5,166 bases of DNA from Propionibacteriaceae bacterium (lineage in GTDB: Bacteria > Actinomycetota > Actinomycetes > Propionibacteriales > Propionibacteriaceae), in NCBI GenBank assembly GCA_031287505.1, contig JAITSW010000013.1:1-5166 (forward strand). Reading direction: 5' to 3'. Position numbers and translations under genes: made by a program. The notes beneath the pieces were generated by a model that did not search any database, was not told the DNA's origin, and saw only the letters and a list, made by a program, of their open reading frames with translations. The first letter of the stretch is position 1. Each line of letters begins with the position of its first letter. Shown piece after piece: positions 1-5,166 of the stretch.

Positions 1-229
1 GACGCGTCCCGGAGGGGAAAGGCTCAAAAGCATCCAAGGCGAAATCAAGGTTGACCACCTTGCCGACTTGGATTTCTTTGGCAGCCCGCAACGGGGCATC
101 CACAGGCAGGAAGTTCAGCGAACCCAATTCGTCGCCAGCGCCGAAAAGCTCCCAAGAGCAGCCAATATGCGCGTCGCCCACTTTGGGCAACTCGGCATAA
201 CTTGGCCACTTTCCCTCATTGTCCCCCAT
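1..229 (-). CDS. Cyclase-family metal-dependent hydrolase (kynurenine formamidase-like), N-terminal fragment
   Basis: Only the first 76 codons are present; the gene runs off the left edge. The visible part reads through WELFGAGDELGSLNFL (about residues 26-41) and AAKEIQVGKVVNLDFALD (about 49-66), which matches the usual N-terminus of cyclase-family proteins (Pfam Cyclase, PF04199), where a 'DELGTLN.L' stretch is followed by 'A..E...GKV..L...L'. The family includes metal-dependent amidases and hydrolases such as kynurenine formamidase. Its metal-binding HxGTHxD motif lies further in and is outside the window, so catalytic competence cannot be judged. ATG at 229 is chosen because an AAGGA lies about 10 nt upstream and the family match begins shortly after. 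The gene starts 29 nt after the ATPase stop with no terminator between them, so it is probably co-transcribed with the transporter and may act on the imported compound. The family call is fairly firm; the substrate is unknown. Confidence 0.8.
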   Translation of the reverse strand, partial: MGDNEGKWPSYAELPKVGDAHIGCSWELFGAGDELGSLNFLPVDAPLRAAKEIQVGKVVNLDFALDAFEPFPSGTR

Positions 230-258
230 CTTCACTTCTTCCTTCCCATCCCGAAGGC

Positions 259-1404
259 CTACTCGGCAACCAGGCGTTGCCGATAAGGACGCCACCAAGC
301 GACTACTTCTTCGCCAAGGGAGAAATCAGAGCTTTGCGCGTCAATGCGGGCCCTTCCATTTAGCCTGGCGTCTCCGAGCGCCAAAACCAGCGTGCGATAC
401 GACCCTAGGTACTCAATGTCGAGAATGGTTGCTTTTACCGCATTGGCGTCCGGCGGCACTTCGCTGCGGTTCTTTGACACGCTCACGCCTTCCGGGCGAA
501 CTACTAAAGCCGACCCGCGGTCGCTGGCCACCTTGGGCGAAACTGTATTGGCGTCCACTGCCCAGCGTTCATCCTCCCAGGCAACCGCATTATCGATTGG
601 CGATACTTTGCCAAGATGGAACACATTGGAATCGCCGAGGAATTTTGCGGTGAACAGGGTTTCCGGCCGGGCATATAGCTCTTCGGGGGCGCCAACCTGC
701 TCAATTTCACCCTCATTGAACAACGCGATGCGATCAGAGAGGTTCATCGCCTCGTCTTGGTCGTGGGTAACGAAAACGAAAGTGGAGCCAACCTCACGGT
801 GGATTCTGCGGATTTCAAGCTGCAAGGCTCCGCGCAGGTTGCGGTCCAAAGCGCCTAACGGCTCGTCCAAGAGCAAAACCTTTGGGTTGAAGACGATAGC
901 CCGAGCCAGGGCAACACGCTGCTGTTGCCCGCCGGAGAGTTGCTTTGGCAAATGCTTGTCGCGGCCGACCAGCTGAACCAGCTCAAGCACCTCACCCACC
1001 CGACGTTGGATTTCGTCTTTGGCAGTTTTTCGCTCACGCAGTGGATAGGCGACATTGTCATACACGCTCATATGCGGGAAAAGCGCATAATTTTGGAAGA
1101 GCATGCCCAGATTGCGCTTGTGGGGCGGCAGGGCGCCGACATCTTGCCCGTTGAGTAAAACCTGCCCTTTGGTAAGCACCTCAAACCCGGCGATCAGATT
1201 AAGGGTGGTGGTCTTCCCAGAACCGGACGGCCCGAGAAGCGTCATGAATTCTCCCGGCTCAATCCGCAGCGTTATGTCGTCGACAGCGGGTTTTGCCAGC
1301 CCGAAATCCTTCGTGACACCCTCAAGTCTTACCTCGGTGCCCGATTTCGCCGCAAGACTTGCCGCCGCAAAAGTCTCGGAATTTGATTGGCTTAGTTGGG
1401 TCAT
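259..1404 (-). CDS. ABC transporter ATP-binding protein, PotA/spermidine-putrescine class
   Basis: This 381-residue protein is the cytoplasmic ATPase that would power the importer encoded just upstream. All nucleotide-binding motifs are intact: Walker A GPSGSGKT (58-65), Q-loop Gln104, signature LSGGQ (156-160), Walker B VLLLDE (176-181), D-loop ALD (185-187) and H-loop His214 in the sequence VFVTHDQDEA. After the ABC domain (about 24-255) comes a C-terminal extension to 381 including VRPEGVSV (302-309), typical of the TOBE_2 domain found in PotA and related importers of polyamines, iron or opines. Length is normal for the class. The ATG at 1404 has AAGGA 7 nt upstream, and this ribosome binding site overlaps the TAA stop of the preceding permease, so translation is probably coupled. 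The ATPase family does not define the substrate, so no gene symbol is given. Confidence 0.95.
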   Translation of the reverse strand: MTQLSQSNSETFAAASLAAKSGTEVRLEGVTKDFGLAKPAVDDITLRIEPGEFMTLLGPSGSGKTTTLNLIAGFEVLTKGQVLLNGQDVGALPPHKRNLGMLFQNYALFPHMSVYDNVAYPLRERKTAKDEIQRRVGEVLELVQLVGRDKHLPKQLSGGQQQRVALARAIVFNPKVLLLDEPLGALDRNLRGALQLEIRRIHREVGSTFVFVTHDQDEAMNLSDRIALFNEGEIEQVGAPEELYARPETLFTAKFLGDSNVFHLGKVSPIDNAVAWEDERWAVDANTVSPKVASDRGSALVVRPEGVSVSKNRSEVPPDANAVKATILDIEYLGSYRTLVLALGDARLNGRARIDAQSSDFSLGEEVVAWWRPYRQRLVAE

Positions 1405-1414
1405 AGCTATGTCC

Positions 1415-2266
1415 TTATGAGGTTTTTTTGGCTCTGGCGAACTGGGGGATGAAGAGGATGAGGCTGACGATAATGACCATCAGCGAGGAGGAAGCGGCAA
1501 TGGTTGAGTCAATCTCAACTGTCACCGAGTTGTACATCTGCACTGGAAGAGTCTGGAACATCGGCGAGCGAAGGTAGAGCGCGATAACAACTTCGTCAAA
1601 TGAGGTGACGAAAGCGAAGAGCGCGCCGGTTCCGATGCCCTTGGAAATCAAAGGAGCGGTGACGGTGACGAACGACCGCCAGGGCGATGCCCCAAGGGAA
1701 GCCGAGGCCCGAAGCAAGGTGGAGTCAAAACTGCTCAAGGCAGCTGTGACGGAGACCAGCACATAGGGCAGCCCAATCGCGGCGTGAGCCACAACGTAGC
1801 CGGGCAGCGAACCGGTGAGGTGCCATTGCAAGAATGACACGTAGATCGACACGGCGAGAATAATCGACGGGGTAACCAATGGGATCATCAGCAACGTGCG
1901 CACCAAGGTTGGCAACCTGCCGGGCAAGAAGTGCAAGCCAACAGCGGCAGCCGTGCCAAAGGTAGAGGCGACAAGGGCCGCCAATACTCCAACCAGGGCC
2001 GACTTCCCCAAAGAGCCGATCCACGCGGGATTGGTGAAGAAATTCTCAAAGAGCTTGACGGAGAACTCTTCCGGGGGGAATTTGAAGGTGGTTGTGGCTC
2101 CGCCAAAACCCATCGGGATAACGATGAAGGTTGGCAGGATGAAGTAGACGCCCACGATAGCGGCGAGGGTGCGAAGCCAGAGCGGAATCGCGTCTACCGG
2201 CTTGATCTTGAGTTTTTTCGGCGGCGCGGCCTGTGCCGTTCGTGTTTCGCCAAGAGTTGCGGCCAT
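1415..2266 (-). CDS. ABC transporter permease, PotC-like (second inner-membrane subunit)
   Basis: This 283-residue membrane protein is of the binding-protein-dependent transport permease type (BPD_transp_1, as in PotC). A Lys-rich cytoplasmic N-terminus of about 28 residues precedes six probable membrane segments near 31-50, 88-110, 122-145, 157-178, 206-228 and 259-275. The EAA-type coupling motif that docks on the ATPase is visible as RASASLGASPWRSF (186-199), with its conserved Gly at 192 followed by APL at 204-206. The start codon overlaps the upstream permease stop by one base (TAATG at 2264-2268), and AAAGGA lies 8 nt upstream, so the two permeases are probably made in equal amounts by coupled translation. 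It presumably forms a heterodimeric channel with the product of the preceding gene. The substrate is not inferable from this sequence. Confidence 0.93.
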   Translation of the reverse strand: MAATLGETRTAQAAPPKKLKIKPVDAIPLWLRTLAAIVGVYFILPTFIVIPMGFGGATTTFKFPPEEFSVKLFENFFTNPAWIGSLGKSALVGVLAALVASTFGTAAAVGLHFLPGRLPTLVRTLLMIPLVTPSIILAVSIYVSFLQWHLTGSLPGYVVAHAAIGLPYVLVSVTAALSSFDSTLLRASASLGASPWRSFVTVTAPLISKGIGTGALFAFVTSFDEVVIALYLRSPMFQTLPVQMYNSVTVEIDSTIAASSSLMVIIVSLILFIPQFARAKKTS

Positions 2267-3138
2267 TACCCATTTCCTTTTGGCGAGTCGGTGTTGACCA
2301 CAACGCTGATAGCCGAGATTGACCCGCCTTGGCTATTCGCCATCCCGACCAAGACGAGGGTAACGATCAACACGAACGTACCGAGCGCACCGGCGGCGGC
2401 GAAGTCAAGCAACTGGGTAGCCCGCTGGCTAATCAACTGCGCAATCATCGAGTTCTGCGGTGAGCCCAGCAAGGCCGGGGTGATGTAGAAGCCCATACTC
2501 AGGGTAAAGACCAACACCAGGCCAGACATGACGCCGACCTTCGACAGCGGCCAGAAGACCTTCCAGAACGCCTTGACCGGGGTAGAGCCCAGACCTTGGG
2601 CCGCCAAGAGCAGCTTGCGGTCTATGCCGGCCAAGGCGCTATAAAGCGGGAGCACCATGAAAGGAAGCATGACCTGGGTCATAGCGATAGTGACGCCAGT
2701 CGTCGTCTGATAGAAAACCACATCGTGGATTCCGAAGAACTGAAAGATTCTATCGACCGGCCCATTGCGTTCGAGCAAGATGAGCCAGGCGAAGTTGCGG
2801 GCCATGGCCGAGGTCCAGAAGGGCACCAGCACCACGGTCATTAGCAGGCCCCGGACTCGCGCGCTGGCGCGCGTCATCATATACGCATATGGATATCCGA
2901 GGACGAGGGTGACGAGCGTCACTACCACGGCTGACCCCAGCGTGCGCCAGAAAACAGTCATCGTGATGCCATCGCTGAACAGGTCGGCATATTCTTGCAA
3001 GCTCGGCGGGTCGCCAAAGCTCCGAACAGCACTTTGTATCAGCGGAACGTACACAACTCCCGCCATGAGGGCGACTGCCGGCACCAGCAATAGCCAGCTG
3101 AGATTCGGAGCCCTCCGCGGTAGTGACAGCTGCGTCAT
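2266..3138 (-). CDS. ABC transporter permease, PotB-like (first inner-membrane subunit)
   Basis: This 290-residue permease has probable membrane segments near 13-33, 66-88, 98-122, 144-168, 203-225 and 249-267. There is a longer outward-facing loop after the first segment, as is usual in PotB-type subunits. The EAA loop is recognisable as LAAQGLGSTPVKAFWKVF (178-195) with the conserved Gly at 184 and a trailing WPL. About 22 polar residues follow the last membrane segment. The ATG at 3138 begins 6 nt after the solute-binding protein stop. The ribosome binding site is weak: a GGA in the last sense codon of the upstream gene and an AGAG just before the ATG, which suggests dependence on translation of the upstream gene. 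With the next gene it should form the membrane channel of the importer. Confidence 0.93.
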   Translation of the reverse strand: MTQLSLPRRAPNLSWLLLVPAVALMAGVVYVPLIQSAVRSFGDPPSLQEYADLFSDGITMTVFWRTLGSAVVVTLVTLVLGYPYAYMMTRASARVRGLLMTVVLVPFWTSAMARNFAWLILLERNGPVDRIFQFFGIHDVVFYQTTTGVTIAMTQVMLPFMVLPLYSALAGIDRKLLLAAQGLGSTPVKAFWKVFWPLSKVGVMSGLVLVFTLSMGFYITPALLGSPQNSMIAQLISQRATQLLDFAAAGALGTFVLIVTLVLVGMANSQGGSISAISVVVNTDSPKGNG

Positions 3139-3144
3139 CTCTAG

Positions 3145-4239
3145 TTATCCGTTCAACCAAGTGGTGAATCGCTCAGAAACCGTGTTGAAATTCTCAGACC
3201 AGTATTCCGAGCTAATCGGAATGCGCTCGCCGGTATTTGCCTCGCCGAACGCGTTAACCTTGGCGCCGTTTTCAGGCAGGTTGGGCTTGGCGAGATTGTT
3301 AGCCGGAGCGGTTCCGGAGAGTTCCGACATCTTTTGAGACTGTTCTGGCTTTACCAAGAAGCTCATAAACTTCTCCACGGCTTCTTTATTCTTCGAACCC
3401 TTGGGGATGGCGATGCCGTCAGCGCTGCTGAGAGTCTTGTCCCACACCGGCGTCAATTTCAAACCGTTATCGAGGGCGACCTGCGAGCGGGCGCTCACCT
3501 GAAGCCACATATCCACCTGGCCGGAAGTCATAGCTTCAAGCAGGGCACCCGGGTTCGCGGCGAAAATGGTGTCGGCCTTGACGGTGTCCCACTTCGCGAA
3601 AGCACGGTCGATATCCAACGGATATAGATCAGCCGGGGCCACGCCGTCAGCCATCAACGCCCACTCGAGAATGCCATCTTGGATACCGGGGACGATGCCG
3701 CGCTTTCCGGGGAAATTCTTGGTGTCGAAGTAGTCGGCAACCTTGCTCGGAGCCTTGGCGGGATCAGGATAAGAATCTGCGTTATAGGCGAAGATCAGCG
3801 CGTAGCGGAAGTCGGTGATGTGGCATTTGCCCATTGAGCCTTCGTCAAACTGGCTGAGGTCGAGATCGGGGACGTTCAACTCTTCATACAAGGTGCCGCA
3901 GTTTTGGTTGGCAAGGTAGGGAGCCGTGGTAACCATATCCCAGGTAACCTGGCCGGCTTCGACCTGGGCCTTTACCTGAGCCGGATCCGGCGGAGAGGTG
4001 TTGGCAAAGGTGACATGCGGGTTGAGCGCTGTGTAGGGCTCTTGCCATGCCTTGATCTGAGACTCCTGGCCGGTGCCTCCGTATGCGACATAGGTAATGG
4101 TCACCGGCTGGTCTGCTGGAGGCTGTTCGGATGCCGAACTGCCAGAAGCCGAAGGCTCGGGAGCCGACGTACACGAAGCGAGAAGCGCAAAAGACGCGAT
4201 AAGCGCGCCCACTGCGGTTAGCTTATGAAATCTGGACAT
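3145..4239 (-). CDS. Extracellular solute-binding lipoprotein of a polyamine/opine-type ABC importer
   Basis: This 364-residue lipoprotein captures the substrate outside the membrane and delivers it to the two permeases. The N-terminus is a lipoprotein signal: basic MSRFHK, a hydrophobic stretch (8-20) and a lipobox LASC with the acylated Cys at 23. A Ser/Pro/Ala-rich linker follows to about residue 45. The mature domain resembles PotD/SBP_bac_8-type binding proteins: TITYVAYGG (47-55), an AYNADSYPDP segment (151-160), KNFPGKRGI (174-182), GQVDMWLQVS (240-249) and DGIAIPKGSKN (274-284). Besides the lipid Cys there are only two cysteines, Cys114 and Cys139, which could form a disulfide. The ATG at 4239 is preferred because AAAGGA sits 5 nt upstream and the signal peptide begins there. 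The frame stays open upstream to a possible ATG at 4521, but that would bury the lipobox behind 94 unrelated residues. It is the first gene of the operon. The ligand is unknown. Confidence 0.92.
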   Translation of the reverse strand: MSRFHKLTAVGALIASFALLASCTSAPEPSASGSSASEQPPADQPVTITYVAYGGTGQESQIKAWQEPYTALNPHVTFANTSPPDPAQVKAQVEAGQVTWDMVTTAPYLANQNCGTLYEELNVPDLDLSQFDEGSMGKCHITDFRYALIFAYNADSYPDPAKAPSKVADYFDTKNFPGKRGIVPGIQDGILEWALMADGVAPADLYPLDIDRAFAKWDTVKADTIFAANPGALLEAMTSGQVDMWLQVSARSQVALDNGLKLTPVWDKTLSSADGIAIPKGSKNKEAVEKFMSFLVKPEQSQKMSELSGTAPANNLAKPNLPENGAKVNAFGEANTGERIPISSEYWSENFNTVSERFTTWLNG

Positions 4240-4337
4240 CTTTGTCCTTTCTGCCGACCATGGCTGGCCGACTCTATGGATGGGAGCGGCACCTGCGTTT
4301 TCTCTATGCAGATCCCCGCCGTTCCCCTTGGGGCTTA
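4240..4337 (-). other. Probable 5' leader of the transporter operon
   Basis: This is roughly 98 nt between the candidate promoter and the first ATG. It can form a small CCCC/GGGG hairpin (4324-4333) just after the expected transcript start, and it has two CATAGAG-type repeats (4307-4301 and 4278-4272 on the minus strand). It does not match any riboswitch consensus I can recall, and no terminator-like T-run is present, so attenuation is not supported. Confidence 0.35.
4245..4250 (-). promoter_or_regulatory. Ribosome binding site of the solute-binding protein gene
   Basis: AAAGGA on the minus strand lies 5 nt before the ATG at 4239. It is the best ribosome binding site in the operon and decides the start codon in favour of the lipoprotein signal peptide rather than the upstream in-frame ATG at 4521. 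Confidence 0.8.
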
Positions 4338-4368
4338 AATATATCTTATTGTACTTACATAAAGACAA
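4338..4368 (-). promoter_or_regulatory. Candidate promoter of the transporter operon
   Basis: On the minus strand a TTGTCT (4368-4363) could act as a -35 box. It is followed after 17 nt by GATATA (4345-4340), or after 19 nt by TATATT (4343-4338), as the -10 box. A third possible -10, TACAAT (4353-4348), lies inside the same element. Any of these would start the transcript around 4330-4341 and give a 5' leader of roughly 90-100 nt before the solute-binding protein gene. The promoter sits inside a perfect inverted repeat and a repeated 20-bp motif, so a protein bound there would block it. The exact hexamers are uncertain. Confidence 0.45.
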
Positions 4369-4378
4369 TAAGATATAT
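4339..4378. repeat. Perfect 14-bp inverted repeat with 12-nt spacer
   Basis: The left arm ATATATCTTATTGT (4339-4352) is matched exactly by its reverse complement ACAATAAGATATAT (4365-4378). The 12-nt spacer itself contains a partly symmetric TTA-N2-TAA. The arms are AT-rich, unlike the surrounding DNA, and there is no U-tract pattern of a terminator. Because it coincides with the likely operon promoter and with one of three copies of a repeated motif, a protein-binding operator is the preferred reading over an RNA hairpin. Confidence 0.85.
4349..4368. promoter_or_regulatory. Putative operator, copy A
   Basis: TTGTACTTACATAAAGACAA fits TTGT-N3-TA-N2-TA-N4-CAA, a partly palindromic 20-bp pattern shared with two further sites in this intergenic region. 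It matches copy B at 16 of 20 positions. It forms the inner part of the perfect 14-bp inverted repeat and overlaps the candidate operon promoter, so it is placed to repress or control the transporter genes. The binding protein is not encoded in the window. Confidence 0.6.
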
Positions 4379-4380
4379 GC

Positions 4381-4527
4381 TAGAAGAGATACTAGCTCAT
4401 GGATGAGTGTCCTGCAAGACCCTTGGATGCCAGATGCCTGAATTTCCGCCCAACTGCCACGCGATTCCCGTCCCCTGCCGATCTTGTCAGCGAACACTCT
4501 TGCCTGGAGCCGCAGCCGCAACTCCCC
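4381..4527. other. Intergenic stretch with no recognised gene
   Basis: Between operator copy A and the hairpin nothing coding is convincing. The minus-strand frame leading into the solute-binding protein is open here, but its translation has no recognisable domain. The only small structure seen is a short palindrome, CTCATGGATGAG (4396-4407). No riboswitch or tRNA pattern was recognised. Confidence 0.5.
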
Positions 4528-4555
4528 GACAGCGCGGGTGGAAACACCCGCTGTC
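4528..4555. other. GAAA-tetraloop hairpin of unknown role
   Basis: GACAG (4528-4532), two unpaired bases (CG), and CGGGTG (4535-4540) can pair with CACCCG (4545-4550) and CTGTC (4551-4555) across a GAAA loop (4541-4544), a GNRA tetraloop when read on the + strand. This gives 11 base pairs with one 2-nt bulge. No run of T follows on either strand, so it does not look like an intrinsic terminator. It would be in an RNA only if transcription crosses this part of the intergenic region. Confidence 0.5.
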
Positions 4556-4574
4556 CAACCAAGATTGCATAAAT

Positions 4575-4594
4575 TTGTGCTTATGTACAGACAA
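4575..4594. promoter_or_regulatory. Putative operator, copy B
   Basis: TTGTGCTTATGTACAGACAA matches copy A at 16 of 20 and copy C at 15 of 20 positions. With copy A the identity continues two bases further right (TA). It lies between the two divergent promoters, 226 bp from copy A and 118 bp from copy C, start to start. Such a central site could be an auxiliary operator allowing looping, or could serve a promoter of its own: an exact TATAAT lies beside it on the minus strand at 4601-4596. Confidence 0.55.
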
Positions 4595-4680
4595 TATTAT
4601 ACAAAATCGTTTTCCGCGTTGCAGAATTACGGCCAACAAAGGGGCATCGCCGCGCTCCAGATGCGCATTCACACGCGTTC

Positions 4681-4709
4681 TTGTCAATTCGATTGTGAAT
4701 ATGTACTAT
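4681..4709 (+). promoter_or_regulatory. Promoter of the dehydrogenase gene, likely giving a leaderless mRNA
   Basis: TTGTCA (4681-4686) matches five of six bases of the TTGACA -35 consensus. After an ideal 17-nt spacer comes TACTAT (4704-4709), a TAnnnT -10 box of the type favoured in actinobacteria. Transcription would start about 7 nt downstream of the last -10 base, at 4716 or 4717, which is the ATG itself. The absence of any Shine-Dalgarno sequence before the ATG fits a leaderless transcript. Operator copy C overlaps the -10. Confidence 0.65.
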
Positions 4710-4712
4710 CAA
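4693..4712. promoter_or_regulatory. Putative operator, copy C, over the dehydrogenase promoter
   Basis: TTGTGAATATGTACTATCAA keeps all 11 positions common to the three copies and shares TTGTG and the TATGTAC centre with copy B. It covers the proposed -10 box of the dehydrogenase gene (4704-4709) and ends 4 nt before its ATG. Occupancy would therefore compete directly with RNA polymerase. It is the least symmetric of the three. Confidence 0.5.
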
Positions 4713-4716
4713 ATCC

Positions 4717-5166
4717 ATGAGGGCACTTAGAAAGCTCACCGACTCCGCTGAGCTCACTTTGACCGATGTCGACCAACCGGCCCCCGGGCCGGGCGCAGTT
4801 CGAATTGCCGTACACGGCTGTGGCCTGTGCGGCACCGATCTGCATATTCTTGACGGCGGCTACCCCGCTAGGCCACCGGTTACCTTGGGACACGAAGTTG
4901 CCGGGGTAGTTGCCGAGCTCGGTGCGGACGTGGACGCCTCTTGGCTGGGTGCGCCGGTGGCAACAGAGTCTTTCTTTTCCACCTGCGGCCGCTGTGACCG
5001 CTGCCGCGAAGGACGGGTCAACCTGTGTTTGCAGCGGATCTCTATCGGCTCGGGCACCGATGGCGGATTTGCGGAATCGGTAATCGTCCCGGCGATCAAT
5101 CTTCACCGGCTGCCTGTCGGCATTGCCCCCACGGTGGGCGCCATGATGGAACCGTTGGCATGCGTC
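4717..5166 (+). CDS. Zinc-dependent medium-chain alcohol/polyol dehydrogenase, N-terminal part
   Basis: The first 150 codons are present and the gene continues past the right edge. It belongs to the zinc-containing MDR superfamily (GroES-like ADH_N domain), which oxidises alcohols, polyols or hydroxy-amino acids with NAD(P). Visible zinc ligands are catalytic Cys38 in GCGLCGTD (34-41), His59-Glu60 in GHE, and Glu145 in MEPLACV (144-150), the last typical of the sorbitol/threonine dehydrogenase branch. The structural zinc site is complete: Cys90, Cys93, Cys96 and Cys104 (C-x2-C-x2-C-x7-C). The nucleotide-binding Rossmann fold lies outside the window, so cofactor choice cannot be read. ATG 4717 is the first canonical start after an in-frame TGA at 4696-4698, and MRAL is a normal family N-terminus. 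There is no ribosome binding site; the promoter position suggests leaderless translation. It diverges from the transporter operon and shares the repeated operator motif, so joint regulation is likely. The substrate is unknown. Confidence 0.93.
   Translation, partial: MRALRKLTDSAELTLTDVDQPAPGPGAVRIAVHGCGLCGTDLHILDGGYPARPPVTLGHEVAGVVAELGADVDASWLGAPVATESFFSTCGRCDRCREGRVNLCLQRISIGSGTDGGFAESVIVPAINLHRLPVGIAPTVGAMMEPLACV

Noticed and set aside
344..976. Long + strand open frame of 210 codons opposite the ATPase gene
   Set aside because: It is the complement of a fully intact ABC ATPase, its translation shows no domain, and it is explained by the codon bias of the real gene.
1390..3138. First permease and ATPase both begin with MTQLS, suggesting a duplicated start region
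   Set aside because: The codons differ and similarity stops after five residues, so coincidence is more likely.
259..4239. Gene names potA, potB, potC and potD for the transporter
   Set aside because: Family resemblance is clear, but the substrate is not shown by the sequence. The cyclase and dehydrogenase neighbours argue against assuming polyamines, so symbols were left blank.
4239..4378. Riboswitch in the leader of the transporter operon
   Set aside because: No recognised aptamer consensus and no terminator or anti-terminator pair could be seen; the short CCCC/GGGG stem alone is not enough.
4240..4521. In-frame 94-codon N-terminal extension of the solute-binding protein starting at ATG 4521
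   Set aside because: It would place the lipoprotein signal and lipobox in the interior, its translation resembles no domain, and it runs through the operator and promoter elements. The ATG at 4239 has a strong ribosome binding site.
4528..4555. Hairpin read as a rho-independent terminator
   Set aside because: No T-run follows on either strand, and no gene ends nearby.
4407..4730. Open frame of 107 codons on the + strand across the intergenic region
   Set aside because: Its composition is odd for a protein (many Cys, Pro and Arg), it has no recognisable motif or ribosome binding site, and it overlaps the regulatory sites and the start of the dehydrogenase.

Overview
The window looks like moderately GC-rich bacterial DNA, GC content in the high fifties judged by eye. 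An actinobacterium is the most likely source. That guess rests on a TAnnnT-type -10 box placed so that the + strand gene would be leaderless, clear AAAGGA ribosome binding sites on other genes, and the codon choice. No rRNA, tRNA or other clear lineage marker is present, so the assignment is tentative.

Layout: a tightly packed minus-strand operon fills positions 4239 down to 1. In transcription order it encodes a lipoprotein solute-binding protein, two PotB/PotC-type permeases, a PotA-type ATPase with a C-terminal TOBE domain, and the first 76 codons of a cyclase-family (kynurenine formamidase-like) metal hydrolase that runs off the left edge. Gaps within the operon are 6 nt, a 1-nt overlap (TAATG), 10 nt and 29 nt, with no terminator between genes. 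Diverging from it at the right edge (4717 onward, + strand) is the N-terminal part of a zinc-dependent medium-chain alcohol/polyol dehydrogenase, with both zinc sites readable.

The two transcription units are separated by a 477-bp regulatory region (4240-4716). It contains three copies of a 20-bp partly palindromic motif, TTGT-N3-TA-N2-TA-N4-CAA, at 4349, 4575 and 4693. The first is the core of a perfect 14-bp inverted repeat and overlaps the likely operon promoter. The third covers the -10 box of the dehydrogenase promoter. The simplest reading is that one unidentified regulator controls both directions. The region also holds a GAAA-capped hairpin without a U-tract.

Together the genes suggest an uptake-and-catabolism module: a binding-protein-dependent importer of the polyamine/opine-like class, a cyclase-type hydrolase and an NAD(P)-dependent dehydrogenase. 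The substrate cannot be read from the sequence. The families are ordinary; the regulatory architecture is the part most worth a second look.
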